Under the pieces are notes generated by a model. It had not been told where the DNA came from and did no database searches. It saw nothing but the letters and a program-made list of their open reading frames with translations. The position numbers were made by a program, and so were the translations under genes. A stretch of 64,000 nt of DNA from Brachyhypopomus gauderio (taxonomy: Eukaryota; Chordata; Actinopteri; Gymnotiformes; Hypopomidae), in contig NC_135211.1 of NCBI RefSeq assembly GCF_052324685.1, forward strand, positions 404,501-468,500, in the 5' to 3' direction. Positions 35,301-43,150 of the stretch are shown here, one piece after another. Numbering within the stretch: the first letter of the stretch is position 1; each line of letters opens with the position of its first letter.

Positions 35301-36813
35301 AAATCATGGGGTATGGTAAGTTATCCACTATCCCAACCTCCAGCGAAAAAACCTGACCTGACACCTTCACATGCACGCTGGCAGTGGGGTACGCCTTCTC
35401 ATCTCCATGCACACACTTAAGATTTGTCATTACCGAATAATCATAGAGATGTACCGGAACAACATCTGCCCTGACTAAAGACTGCATACTGCCCGTGTCT
35501 GCCAATGCCTCAACCTCCCGCCCATTTAATATTACAGTACGCAAACTAAGAGCTTCTGATTTTAAAGGAGCGCTATCCCTTGATACTGTACATATATTGG
35601 ACTGGTTGGCAGGATTATTGGGACATTTAGGTTTAATATGCCCTTCCTCCCCACAATGAAAGCACACTGGTACTCTAGGGCTACTAGGTCTAGGTGTAGG
35701 GCTAGCCCTAAAAGCAGAGGTAAACTTAGGGGGGCCATTCTTACCACCTACAGACGTGCTGTTGCTAATGCCGGCTTTTAGCAGCGTGCTGTTCTTTGGT
35801 GGCGGGAACTGATGGCGGGGTCTGCCAGGGTCTTTGCTTACTCTCCATTGGGCATAGGTCCATGGCTCATTCTTTCGTCGGGCTGCTACAAAGACATCTG
35901 CCAAGGACGCAGCCTCTAACGCTGACTTGGGGTCGCGTTCCTTAATCCACACCTGGAGGTCTGGTGACAGCAAGCGAAAGAACTGTTCCATGACGATCAT
36001 TTCCCCGATCTCCTCCTTGGTTCTCTTCTGCGGCTGGACCCACCTCTGATAAAGGTCCCGCAGGCGGACATACAACTCCCTAGGTGATTCTTCTCCTTTT
36101 ACCTCGGTGTTCCTGAAGCTAAGCCGATAAGTCTCCCTATTAATGTTGAACTTGGCCATTATGGCGTCCTTCATTTTCTCATAATCCAGGGCTTCAGCGC
36201 TGTCCATGGCAACATACGCTGCCCTAGCTTTGCCCGTCAGGAGGGGCGCTAACCTGACTGCCCAGTCCACGGTCGGCCACTGACACGCTACCGCTACTCT
36301 TTCAAAGATAACTAAAAAATGTTCGATGTCATCATGCTCACCTAAGCACTGCAACTTAGGTTCTCTCTCTAAAACTGTCCGCCCCTGGTTGTTCGGACGG
36401 GGTGGCGCAACTGAAGCTGGACGAGATGGCACCGCAGACAGCGAGGGAGCCGCCGGATCGGCACTAGCGCCACTTATGGGTATAGTGATGACAGGGTCTG
36501 GTTCAGGAGTTGTTCGGGTATGGACCTCTCTTTGCAGCATATTGAACTGGTGTTGTATGGACTTCCATCGACCCTCCTGTCGTACCGCTTCTTGCTCAAG
36601 CTGGTCCTCACGTGCCTCCTGCCTTGCCATCAGTGCACGAAACATATCACGAAGCTCCTGCATTGACAAGTCTTCAGCCACCTCAGCTAATTCCGGGTCA
36701 GCACCACTATCATCCTCCCCACCGGTGGCGCCTTCTAATTGGTTGGCTCGGCTAGATTGATTAGCGCTGCATTTCTTGGGACCCATCTCATGCACTTTGA
36801 GAAGCCACAGCAA
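32332..36813 (-). CDS. Gmr1-like gag-PR-IN-RT-RH polyprotein
   Basis: One uninterrupted frame of 1493 codons; the more natural start may be the second Met, at 36786. A gag domain covers about residues 155-320, and the zinc knuckle CFHCGEEGHIKPKC is near 383. The aspartic protease box ADTGS is near 436. Integrase follows: HHCC finger with CKTCPECQ near 690, then catalytic blocks MDVVGPLE / ITDYATRYPE, ITDQGSNF near 786 and DGLTERFNQ near 822. Only after these come reverse transcriptase (VDFRYLNSVSKFDSYP, LDLAKGYWQV, AYLDDVIVYS near 1224) and RNase H (LQTDASDTGLGAVL near 1375, ending DFLSRL). All catalytic boxes appear intact, so this copy may still be able to move. No env is present. Confidence 0.93.
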   Translation of the reverse strand: MLWLLKVHEMGPKKCSANQSSRANQLEGATGGEDDSGADPELAEVAEDLSMQELRDMFRALMARQEAREDQLEQEAVRQEGRWKSIQHQFNMLQREVHTRTTPEPDPVITIPISGASADPAAPSLSAVPSRPASVAPPRPNNQGRTVLEREPKLQCLGEHDDIEHFLVIFERVAVACQWPTVDWAVRLAPLLTGKARAAYVAMDSAEALDYEKMKDAIMAKFNINRETYRLSFRNTEVKGEESPRELYVRLRDLYQRWVQPQKRTKEEIGEMIVMEQFFRLLSPDLQVWIKERDPKSALEAASLADVFVAARRKNEPWTYAQWRVSKDPGRPRHQFPPPKNSTLLKAGISNSTSVGGKNGPPKFTSAFRASPTPRPSSPRVPVCFHCGEEGHIKPKCPNNPANQSNICTVSRDSAPLKSEALSLRTVILNGREVEALADTGSMQSLVRADVVPVHLYDYSVMTNLKCVHGDEKAYPTASVHVKVSGQVFSLEVGIVDNLPYPMILGQDFPLLCQLVAGVNECNVAVTRAMAKSREEEAPLSALPFFNADIEARPGKSRKSKKQRRREKLQFGGVGEQEDSCLALEGVPVEIPQGMALMQQQDLDIGLLYRQAQGNVDAGEVSGQDFVIKDGVLYKSEGASSRMVVPLEARKIVLELGHSIPWAGHLGKHKTVGRIIRYFYWPNMAKDIAEFCKTCPECQKTANRSPPKVPLEPLPVVGTPFEQLGMDVVGPLERSKSGNRFMLVITDYATRYPEVFALKAVKARTVAMCLIQLFSRVGFPKAIITDQGSNFMSKLLKQVYGLLGIKRLRTTPYHPQTDGLTERFNQTLKQMLRKFVDESGADWDSWLPYLLFAYREVPQASTGFSPFELLYGREVRGPLALLKETWMREEDPPVQNTLTYVLQMRERLKNMAELARQNLEQAQQRQKFYYDHKAHARSFKVGDKVLVMLPSDTSKLLAKWQGPFEVTRKLGSTTYEVSGPGSKRSRRVLHINHLKEWRERPGMSVEALLIRRVQEEDEVEEQYLPSPTEGTLDLNHLFPEQQAAIRHLCTPTLFKEQPGHTQLVSHHVTLCEGAAPRRMSYRIPERLLVGLRKETDQMLALGIIEPSHSEWCSPIVLVPKKDGSLRFCVDFRYLNSVSKFDSYPTPRIDDIIDSLGSARWVTTLDLAKGYWQVPLSDSTRELTAFRTPWGLFQFSVMPFGLHGAAATFQRLMNQVLEGTQGYAAAYLDDVIVYSASWADHLQHLSEVFKRIERAGLTINPAKCTIAEKEAEYLGYVIGGGVVRPQVQKLEAIQQCPLPQTKTQVRSFLGMAGWYRRFVPNFADRAAALIDLTRKSSPVHVQWTEPAKKAFEDIRSAFCNEPVLYCPNFGKTFVLQTDASDTGLGAVLLQGDLGERHPVAYISRKLYPREVRYSTIEKECLAVKWALDAFRYYLLGREFRLETDHRPLQWMDRMRDSNARITRWYLAMQPFRFTVHHIPGRDNAIADFLSRLPT

Positions 36814-36876
36814 TCCAGGGTAGTGAAAAAGACAAAATGAACTAACAAAAAAAAACTGCTACCCTCTATAGCCTTG

Positions 36877-36894
36877 ATCCCACTTCTGACACCA
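36877..36894 (-). promoter_or_regulatory. Primer-binding site of the Gmr1-like element
   Basis: Two bases inside the 5' LTR, the element strand reads TGGTGTCAGAAGTGGGAT. This is complementary, with one mismatch, to the 3' end of vertebrate tRNA-Leu (known end ATCCCACTCCTGACA plus CCA). The tRNA comparison is from memory. Confidence 0.75.
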
Positions 36895-36896
36895 GC

Positions 36897-37823
36897 TGTG
36901 AAGGATTGGACGAGCACTTGCAAAAAATGCAAAGTGGATCAGGCCAAGATAGCAGAGGGAGCACAAAGCCCAAGCAAAAATTCTCTTTTTCTCTTCTTTT
37001 TATTATTTTTCTTTAGAAAGTGAATATTTGTGCAAATAATTACTCAAAAATAATAATAACAATAATCAAGCATCAACATCTCAAAAGAAACACACTATTC
37101 AAAAATCTCAACTTGCTGAGTCTCTCTCCAAGAGTCAGAAACCACTATGGCAGCAGAATTCAAAAAGAGGGGCGCTCCCTATACAAGATCAAATGCTTTC
37201 CCCCTACATAGGACTCAGACTACACATATAAAGAAGGTGGCCAGCACCATTCCTACACAATAGGGGAACACTTAACATTCACCTGACCAAACATACATTA
37301 GACATACTCTGATACATCAGTAAAACATTACACACAATTTACAACACAATTTACATGAATGAAAATCCAAATCTAACATTGCAGCCAACATTTAAGAAAC
37401 GACCATTCAACCACAACCCATCTCCATCAACCCCCTGACATTTCGGCAAGCTGAACTGGACCGTTTCCGGCCGGAACAAATAAACAGGCCTTTGTTCCTC
37501 GCCGACCCCTTTTTGCCGCCCGCAAGTCCGTCGCCCCTGAAGAACAATCAGTGGTATGAACTCTCGTTATTTTCTCTTTTTGTACTTAAAAGAAACACCA
37601 ATAACTTTGTAAGCACAATAAAAGACAAGCATTGGAAACAATTTGTCTAGCGTCCTCTTTTCATTTTAAATATTTCGTTCGTTCTGCCGCAGTCCATAGC
37701 GGGACAAAAGTCTCTCGGTTGCCGATTAGCTCATAGCGTTTCTGGGCAGCACTTTCATCCAGCGCCTTTGGGGAACTGAACGCCAACGTCAGCATGTGAG
37801 CAAACGTATGAGCATGTGCGTAT

Positions 37824-37857
<34 letters not shown>

Positions 37858-37906
37858 TAAAAGGAAAAAGATGGAGGAAATGTGCGGTCCATCCACGACC
37901 GTCACA
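36897..37906 (-). repeat. Gmr1-like element 5' LTR
   Basis: 1010 bp. The GT run near 37826-37854 is 10 bp longer than in the 3' LTR. The CTCAT duplication follows at 37907-37911. Confidence 0.92.
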
Positions 37907-37911
37907 CTCAT

Positions 37912-38905
37912 GAAGGAGATCACTGAGTTCTCTCAGCTTCACTGGATCCTTGTTAGTGACCCTTGGGAAGTTTGTGAGCCTGTCAAAGAGTGACTTCTCT
38001 ATAATCTCCGGAGAACCGAAACATTGTTCCAGGCGTTCCCAAGCCTTGATTAATCCAGCAGAAGGGTTACCTACATGCACGGCTCTCATTCTTCTGACAT
38101 GCTGTGCTGACTCTTGTCCTAACCACTTAATTAGGAGGTCCAGTTCTTCACTGGCACTGAGGTGTAGTCCAGCGATAGCGTTGGTGAATGATGATCTCCA
38201 TGCCCAATAGTTCTCAGGAGAATCATCAAACCGTGAGAGGCCTGAGGTAATCAGATCTCTGCGTGCCAAGTATCTAGCTACATCACTAACACCTGAACTG
38301 CCATCTACTGGCTGTTGTGAAACGCCACAGAGAGGTGAGAACTGTGCTGCACCAGCTGTAGGTTGCCATGGAGATGTGTGATGAGGCATAGGCTTGGTGG
38401 GTTGCGGTGTTGGTCTATAAAGTTTGGGCATTTTAGAAAAATTGGCTTCAACTGTGAACTCAGTAAGGCGCTGTCTAAGAGGAGACTCAGATTTCAGCAC
38501 GTGAATTATTGGTGATGTGGGTTGTGCATGTGGCTTAACATCCTCTGTTAATTGTAACTGGACATACTGACGTGTTCTCTCTTCCGCTTCTTGCTGGAGC
38601 GATTTATCTGCAACCACTTCAGACTCCTCTGCCGCTTCAAGCGCACTAACTTCAGCTAAGGCAGCCGCCACCTCCCTTTCATGTCTGAGTGCGTTTAATC
38701 TAGCTTCAATTTGTGCTTTCTCAATCAGAATGTCTGACTCCTTCTTAGCGAATTCGGCTTCTGCGCGGGCTGTCTCTACTCTAGCATAAGCTGCAGCTAC
38801 GGCTCTGCTGGCTGACGATTTGCCGGACAAAGATTTACTGGAAGACGCACGAGCAACTGACCTGGTTTCCACGGTAGAGGAATGTGTTGTTTTTCCATCC
38901 ATCAT
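37912..38905 (-). CDS. BEL2 gag N-terminal part
   Basis: Starts at 38905, about 115 bp inside the 5' LTR. A coiled-coil, alanine- and glutamate-rich stretch spans about residues 30-110. The BEL gag domain follows (FDDSPENYWAWRSSF, SEELDLLIKWLGQ). The coding sequence is cut by the Gypsy insertion just after LRELSDLLHE; the open frame then continues briefly into Gypsy LTR sequence, and those residues are not BEL2. The rest of the protein lies at 31307-26556 in a compatible frame. Confidence 0.87.
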
Positions 38906-39019
38906 TCAGATAAGCTGCAAACCAGGTGTGAGTAGTGGTAATGATGATGAGAAGTAGGATAACAATTGAAGATTACTTTCCTTGAATAGTTCCGCCCGCC
39001 GCGCTGGATGCTTTTTTAC

Positions 39020-39589
39020 TGTTCTGTCCTCGTCAGGCGCCCATTCACTTGACTAGACAGACAGCTAACGATGGAAAGAATTTTTGAGGCAGAAGCGAGT
39101 TTTGAACGTTTACTTCAATCTTCAGATACATAGAATTCTTCCTTCACTCTCGTAAAACTAAACAAACAAACAGAAATGTACATAGAAGTGTGTTCGCTGC
39201 ATCTTCTTACATACATTTTCAGTAGCATACGAATTACATACAGAAACGAACATACTAGTTAGCTCTACATGACTTGCCGAAAATCGTCAGGCATTCTATC
39301 TATACACAAACAATATAGACTCATAAAGGCATGAATTGGTCATTTTACATAAAACTATAAACAATATCCACTTACAAGCAAAGCCTTCTCAAGGGCAAGA
39401 ACGGCTTATAAGGATGAGCACCTCTTCACTTTGTGATGGTTTAAATTAACTGAAAAAAAACGAACTTCTTCTCGAGCTAGAAATGACATCACAGAAAGTT
39501 CCATCAGTTGAAGGTAGGCTTAATAATGGATTTTTTACTAGAAGACACCAGGGTGGCGTCAGAACCCCAAACATTTCCATGTCATGACA
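39020..39589 (-). repeat. BEL2 5' LTR
   Basis: 570 bp, partner of 25915-26483. The AGCAC duplication follows at 39590-39594. On the element strand it is followed by GTAAAAAAGCATCC; BEL1 has GTAAAAAGACGG at the same place, so the two elements may share the start of a primer-binding region. Confidence 0.92.
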
Positions 39590-40348
39590 AGCACACTCTG
39601 GAACATTACATACTGCACTACTGAAAGCACTTCAAACCATGGTGTCCTTTTATTTATTCGTTTGTTTATTTGTTTTATTTATTATATTTTATTTTTTACA
39701 CATTAAGTGTAGTAGCAGTCTGCAGTTTGGAACGTGGCCAGAGAGTAATGTAACTTTACGTTTCAGAGAGCTTGCTGACAAGCGTTAATATAAACGTTAG
39801 CTAACCCAAACCCTCCTAGTCTGTTACCATAACAGCCCATTACAATAAAGCTATTTTATTGTCATATATATGGTCATATGGTTGGATATTCATTGCTCTC
39901 ATCACAGACCTCGCGGGCGCAAACTACCCGCCGCTGCAGCGAGGCGAGAGCTCGGGTCAGTGACGCTATGAGTGCGGGATATTTCTGAACATCTCAACAC
40001 AAGCCTTAAGAAAGCGAAAGACCCAGAGAGCGCCTGACAAGTTGCTAACTACAAACACAGCGCGTGAATTGTGAACGCTGCCAAAACGCACTTTTAGAAA
40101 AAAAAGTTTTTAAATAGTTTCCGCTTTTTCTGTGGTTTAATTTTTGGGTGGCCAACTGTGCCATTGAAATTGCCGATTTCGGAAGTGCTCTGTTTGCTTA
40201 TTAAGTCAATATGATAATTAAAATATATACATATAATCTCCCGACCCCCCCCCCCCCCACCTCGTCGGATCTACACGCTTCACGCAGGTCACCATTTTCA
40301 ACTTCAAAACGGCGAATTTCGCCGAAAGGTGACAGATTATCATGCCTG

Positions 40349-40467
40349 TTGTGTGTTTCTCGGTCTGGCGCTATCTCACATGATCTCAGGTGAGATGGCG
40401 TCGCACCTGTGGCCGATTACGCGGATCAGCTCTACAAATGGCGTGTGAGTGCGGCGGCGTGTGCACG
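40349..40467 (+). promoter_or_regulatory. Short 5' region of the borealin-like gene
   Basis: Only 119 bp separate the right end of hAT copy B from the chosen start codon. The stretch is GC-richer toward the ATG and shows no obvious TATA box. Promoter and 5' UTR must lie here, within the transposon end, or both; this is inference. Confidence 0.4.
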
Positions 40468-41957
40468 ATGGCTGAACGCAAAACGTGGAAAGCGAGTCGA
40501 AATTCTAACGGTAACCCGGACCCCCACCAAGGAGAGAAGCTTAAGAAAAGAAAAGAGCTGTTCATACAGCAGTTTGAGAAAGAAGGTTAGACTTCCAGTG
40601 TCTCGTTTTAATAGACTTTTCTTCTTGCGTGATGGATTTGGTAAAAAAAATGTCTGCCTTATCTTGAGCAGCCCAGGAGCGGATGAATGAAATGGAGGCC
40701 AAATTGGATAAGCTGCTTGCGACACTTGACAGGGCGTTCAAAATAGAGATGATGAAACTACCTCAGTCACTCCATACTACGCTGATTAAAGACCTAATGA
40801 TCGGTAGGTCCCCCATAGATTCTAGTGGGTGGTCGTTGTTTTTTGTTTGTTTCTCCTTTCTCCCTGTTGAGTGATCTCGGCCTGGTTTTCAGCCCATGAA
40901 ACCTCTGTCGGCGAAGTCACGATGGCAATCGCGGTAAGTTTGGTGAAGTTGCTGCCACCCCGCGTTTAATTTAAGGACTTGCATATGTTTTACCGAAATG
41001 GCTATTGTTGCAGTCTGCGTCTCCGGAGATCAGCAAGCCTCTGAGCCGGAAGCCGACTAAAAAAGGTAAACGCCGTGAGCTTTCAACTACCATGGTCAGA
41101 AGAGTAGCTGAAGTTTCATTGTACCTGCTCACTCAGGTAAGGCGAGTAACACCGCAGCTCAAGAGCCCTTAATCGGTCTGATCAAGACGGATGAGCCCTC
41201 CAAGGTAGTGTGTGCGTGCACGTATGTATGTACGTATACGTGTGTTCCATCCTACCTATGGTATGACTTAAATGCTCAGTCTTGTTTACAGAGACAAACC
41301 AAGACGAAAATGCACGTTAGTAACAGCACAGGAAACCTGAGGTAGGCCTAAGACAACTGCAGACTGTCCTGTTTACTTGGAATGGGCTGGTAAGAAACTG
41401 GCCCGTCAGGGTTGGTGCTTACACCTTTAAGACCTTTTAGTATGTTTTTCTTGACAGATGTGCTTCAAGTATTGGGGCAAAAAGAGGCCGTAGTCGCATT
41501 GCGAAGCTTAGTGATCAAGGGCATCTGGTCGGTGTGAAGATGAGGTACATATTCTCGGCCACACGTTCCGGTGTAAGGAAGTCGATATTTCAGGTTTCTT
41601 GTACGATTTGTTGCAGAGAAACAAATCGCTCTCTTAGTGACGACCTTTCCGGGACTGCGATTGCTACGATTACAACATCCCATGGAGAGGTAAGAAAAGC
41701 TCTGAGGTTCTCTGGAGTGTCTGGTCCAGCGTGACTCTGTTCCTCTGGCAGACGCTGCTGCTTTCAGAGGAAACCAAAGATGATGTCAGACTTGAACTTC
41801 TGGATGACATGGCACTGTGCCAGATGCAGAAGATCAAGGTTGGTATAATGGGTGATGTACATGTAAATGTTTGTGCCAAAGATGACCTCTGACCTTTGGG
41901 TTTCAGGAGCTGATGGAGTACCTGTGTAACAAAGTGAGGCTGAACAACACCCAGTGA
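40468..41957 (+). CDS. cdca9: Borealin-like chromosomal passenger complex subunit
   Basis: Ten exons with GT-AG borders and consistent phases: 40468-40585, 40672-40803, 40893-40933, 41014-41065, 41137-41204, 41292-41341, 41458-41544, 41617-41689, 41752-41838 and 41907-41957. Together they give 252 residues. I chose the ATG at 40468 (CACGATGG context, MAERKTWKA); an in-frame upstream ATG at 40390 would add 26 residues. The N-terminal helix (KKRKELFIQQFEKEAQER, then FKIEMMKLPQSLHTTL) matches the borealin region that bundles with survivin and INCENP. The middle is basic, and the C-terminus has SHGETLLLSEETKDDVRL. Borealin proteins are about 280 residues. Whether it is borealin-2 (cdca9) or cdca8 is not settled. 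Introns are tiny (72-150 bp). Confidence 0.72.
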
Positions 41958-42431
41958 TGAAGCTCATGTAGTGATTTTAATAATAAAGATTTAATGTCCC
42001 TTATTTGATCACATTTGCTGGACTTTTGTATTTCTGTAGAAACATAGTTGAAGTAATGAAGTACAACACAGCAGAGGGGCTGTGAAGACCATGGTTGGAT
42101 GCATACTGACCAATCGCGTACTTGAATAACGTACTGCTTTGACGGTTGGGAAGAACGTACTGCACCGAAATCTAGTACGTACTGCTTAAGTACGCAATTT
42201 CGGACGCAACTCATGTCTCATCTGTTATTCAGATGGGGATTCACATACTGTCCCTCAAACACACCAGAATGCAGATGGTAAAGAACCTGTTGTGTGGACT
42301 TGTTTTAACAGTGGGGCTTCATAACACAACGCAAGGGAATGTATACATCGGAAGAGAGGGGACTAAATGGCAAAACTTGTAAAGAAGTGAAGGCTGAAGT
42401 GTTTGAGATGCAGGGTTTTATTTAACAAGGT
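41958..42431. other. Region between two convergent genes
   Basis: An AATAAA at 41982-41987 fits the end of the borealin-like transcript. A short repeat with GTACGTACTGCTTAAGTACG and TTTCGGACGCAAC, around 42115-42210, looks like part of a common fish MITE. Nothing coding is visible. Confidence 0.5.
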
Positions 42432-43150
42432 TTTATTTAACAACTTCAAAAATTCACAAAAGTGATGCTCCCCCTCCCCAGCTCATTAGGTTGCATCACT
42501 TTGAACTTGGGTGTTTGGACCAAAGCTTTTCCCAGCATGCACCTGGGCTGAAGACATACAGGCAACTGAAGGCTTTTTATTTAATATAGTTTATAATAAA
42601 CCACACATGGGCGACAGAAGCTGATGAAGCTTAAATGACAGTCACTTATACACAATGCTTAGTTCTCAACCAATTCTTAAAATAGAAAGGAAAGACAAAA
42701 AAAAAAAATCTACAAAGTGGTAAAAATCAAGCAGATACAAACAAACAAAAATGTGATGGTGTCCCAAAAGTGTGTGTTTATTCAAAAGGATCTCTTACTT
42801 TCCCCAACTTGCCCTTTTAAAAACAGGCTTGGTTTCAACACCAAAACTATGTTGCATTTAGTTTTTTAAATTACCGTGATAATAAAAAAGCAAGTTGCAC
42901 TTAAAGTATAAGAAATAACCTTTTACTCCTGCGTCTGATGTGAGGCTGCTCATGTAGGGGATGTTATGAGAATATGTGGAAAGGGCTTGTGTGTGTTCAC
43001 TATGGGCTGCGGATCACATGGTCTCCCTCCATTTTAGACAGACCCCGAGTCAGACAGGAAGACAAAAAAAAAAAACAAAAAACACCTGTGTGTCTCTGAT
43101 GTTGTGCCAGTGGAAGATTCCCCCCTTCGAGGGACGTGGGATGGTGGGCT
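42432..43150 (-). other. dnaja2: dnaja2 3' untranslated region
   Basis: About 720 bp follow the dnaja2 stop codon on the minus strand. AATAAA signals on that strand lie at 42432-42437 and 42417-42422. The UTR end is inferred from these signals. Confidence 0.6.

Larger units (their letters stand above)
31313..37906 (-). mobile_element. Gmr1-like Ty3/Gypsy retrotransposon
   Basis: A 6594-bp element inserted in the gag domain of BEL2. LTRs at 36897-37906 (5', 1010 bp) and 31313-32312 (3', 1000 bp) run TG...CA on the element strand. A perfect 5-bp duplication CTCAT flanks it at 31308-31312 and 37907-37911. By eye the LTRs differ by one substitution (GATGCATC against GATACATC) and by the length of a GT run. 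A primer-binding site and a purine-rich tract (GAGGTGGGGGGGTG) are present. The single gag-pol frame places integrase before reverse transcriptase, the order described for the Gmr1 group of deuterostome Gypsy elements. Confidence 0.93.
25915..39589 (-). mobile_element. BEL/Pao retrotransposon BEL2, split by a Gypsy element
   Basis: This minus-strand BEL/Pao element has LTRs at 39020-39589 (5') and 25915-26483 (3') and a perfect 5-bp duplication AGCAC at 25910-25914 and 39590-39594. The LTRs start TGTCATGACA and end GACAGAACA on the element strand. A purine-rich ACGGGGAG stretch precedes the 3' LTR. By eye the LTRs differ by two substitutions and one A-run length change over about 570 bp. Without the Gypsy insertion the element would be about 7.1 kb. 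It belongs to the same group as BEL1 but is clearly a different family, with unrelated LTRs. Confidence 0.92.
24247..40348 (-). mobile_element. hAT element copy B, with three later insertions
   Basis: The left end CAGGCATGAAAATGGG at 24247 pairs with TTATCATGCCTG at 40337-40348. TTGTGT borders both ends (24241-24246 and 40349-40354), a short or eroded duplication. Removing the internal MITE (24325-25223) and BEL2 (25915-39589) leaves about 1.5 kb. On the minus strand, MPPKKKIKPQDTTLLSFF at about 25815-25770 looks like the start of a hAT transposase with a TTF-type finger. A C-terminal SSSEAERSF piece lies at about 25560-25530, so the middle is deleted. The flanks differ from copy A, so the two copies inserted independently. 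Confidence 0.8.

Noticed and set aside
40390..40467. Upstream in-frame ATG as start of the borealin-like protein
   Set aside because: It would add 26 residues rich in Arg and Cys unlike borealin N-termini; the ATG at 40468 has the better context. It is not excluded.
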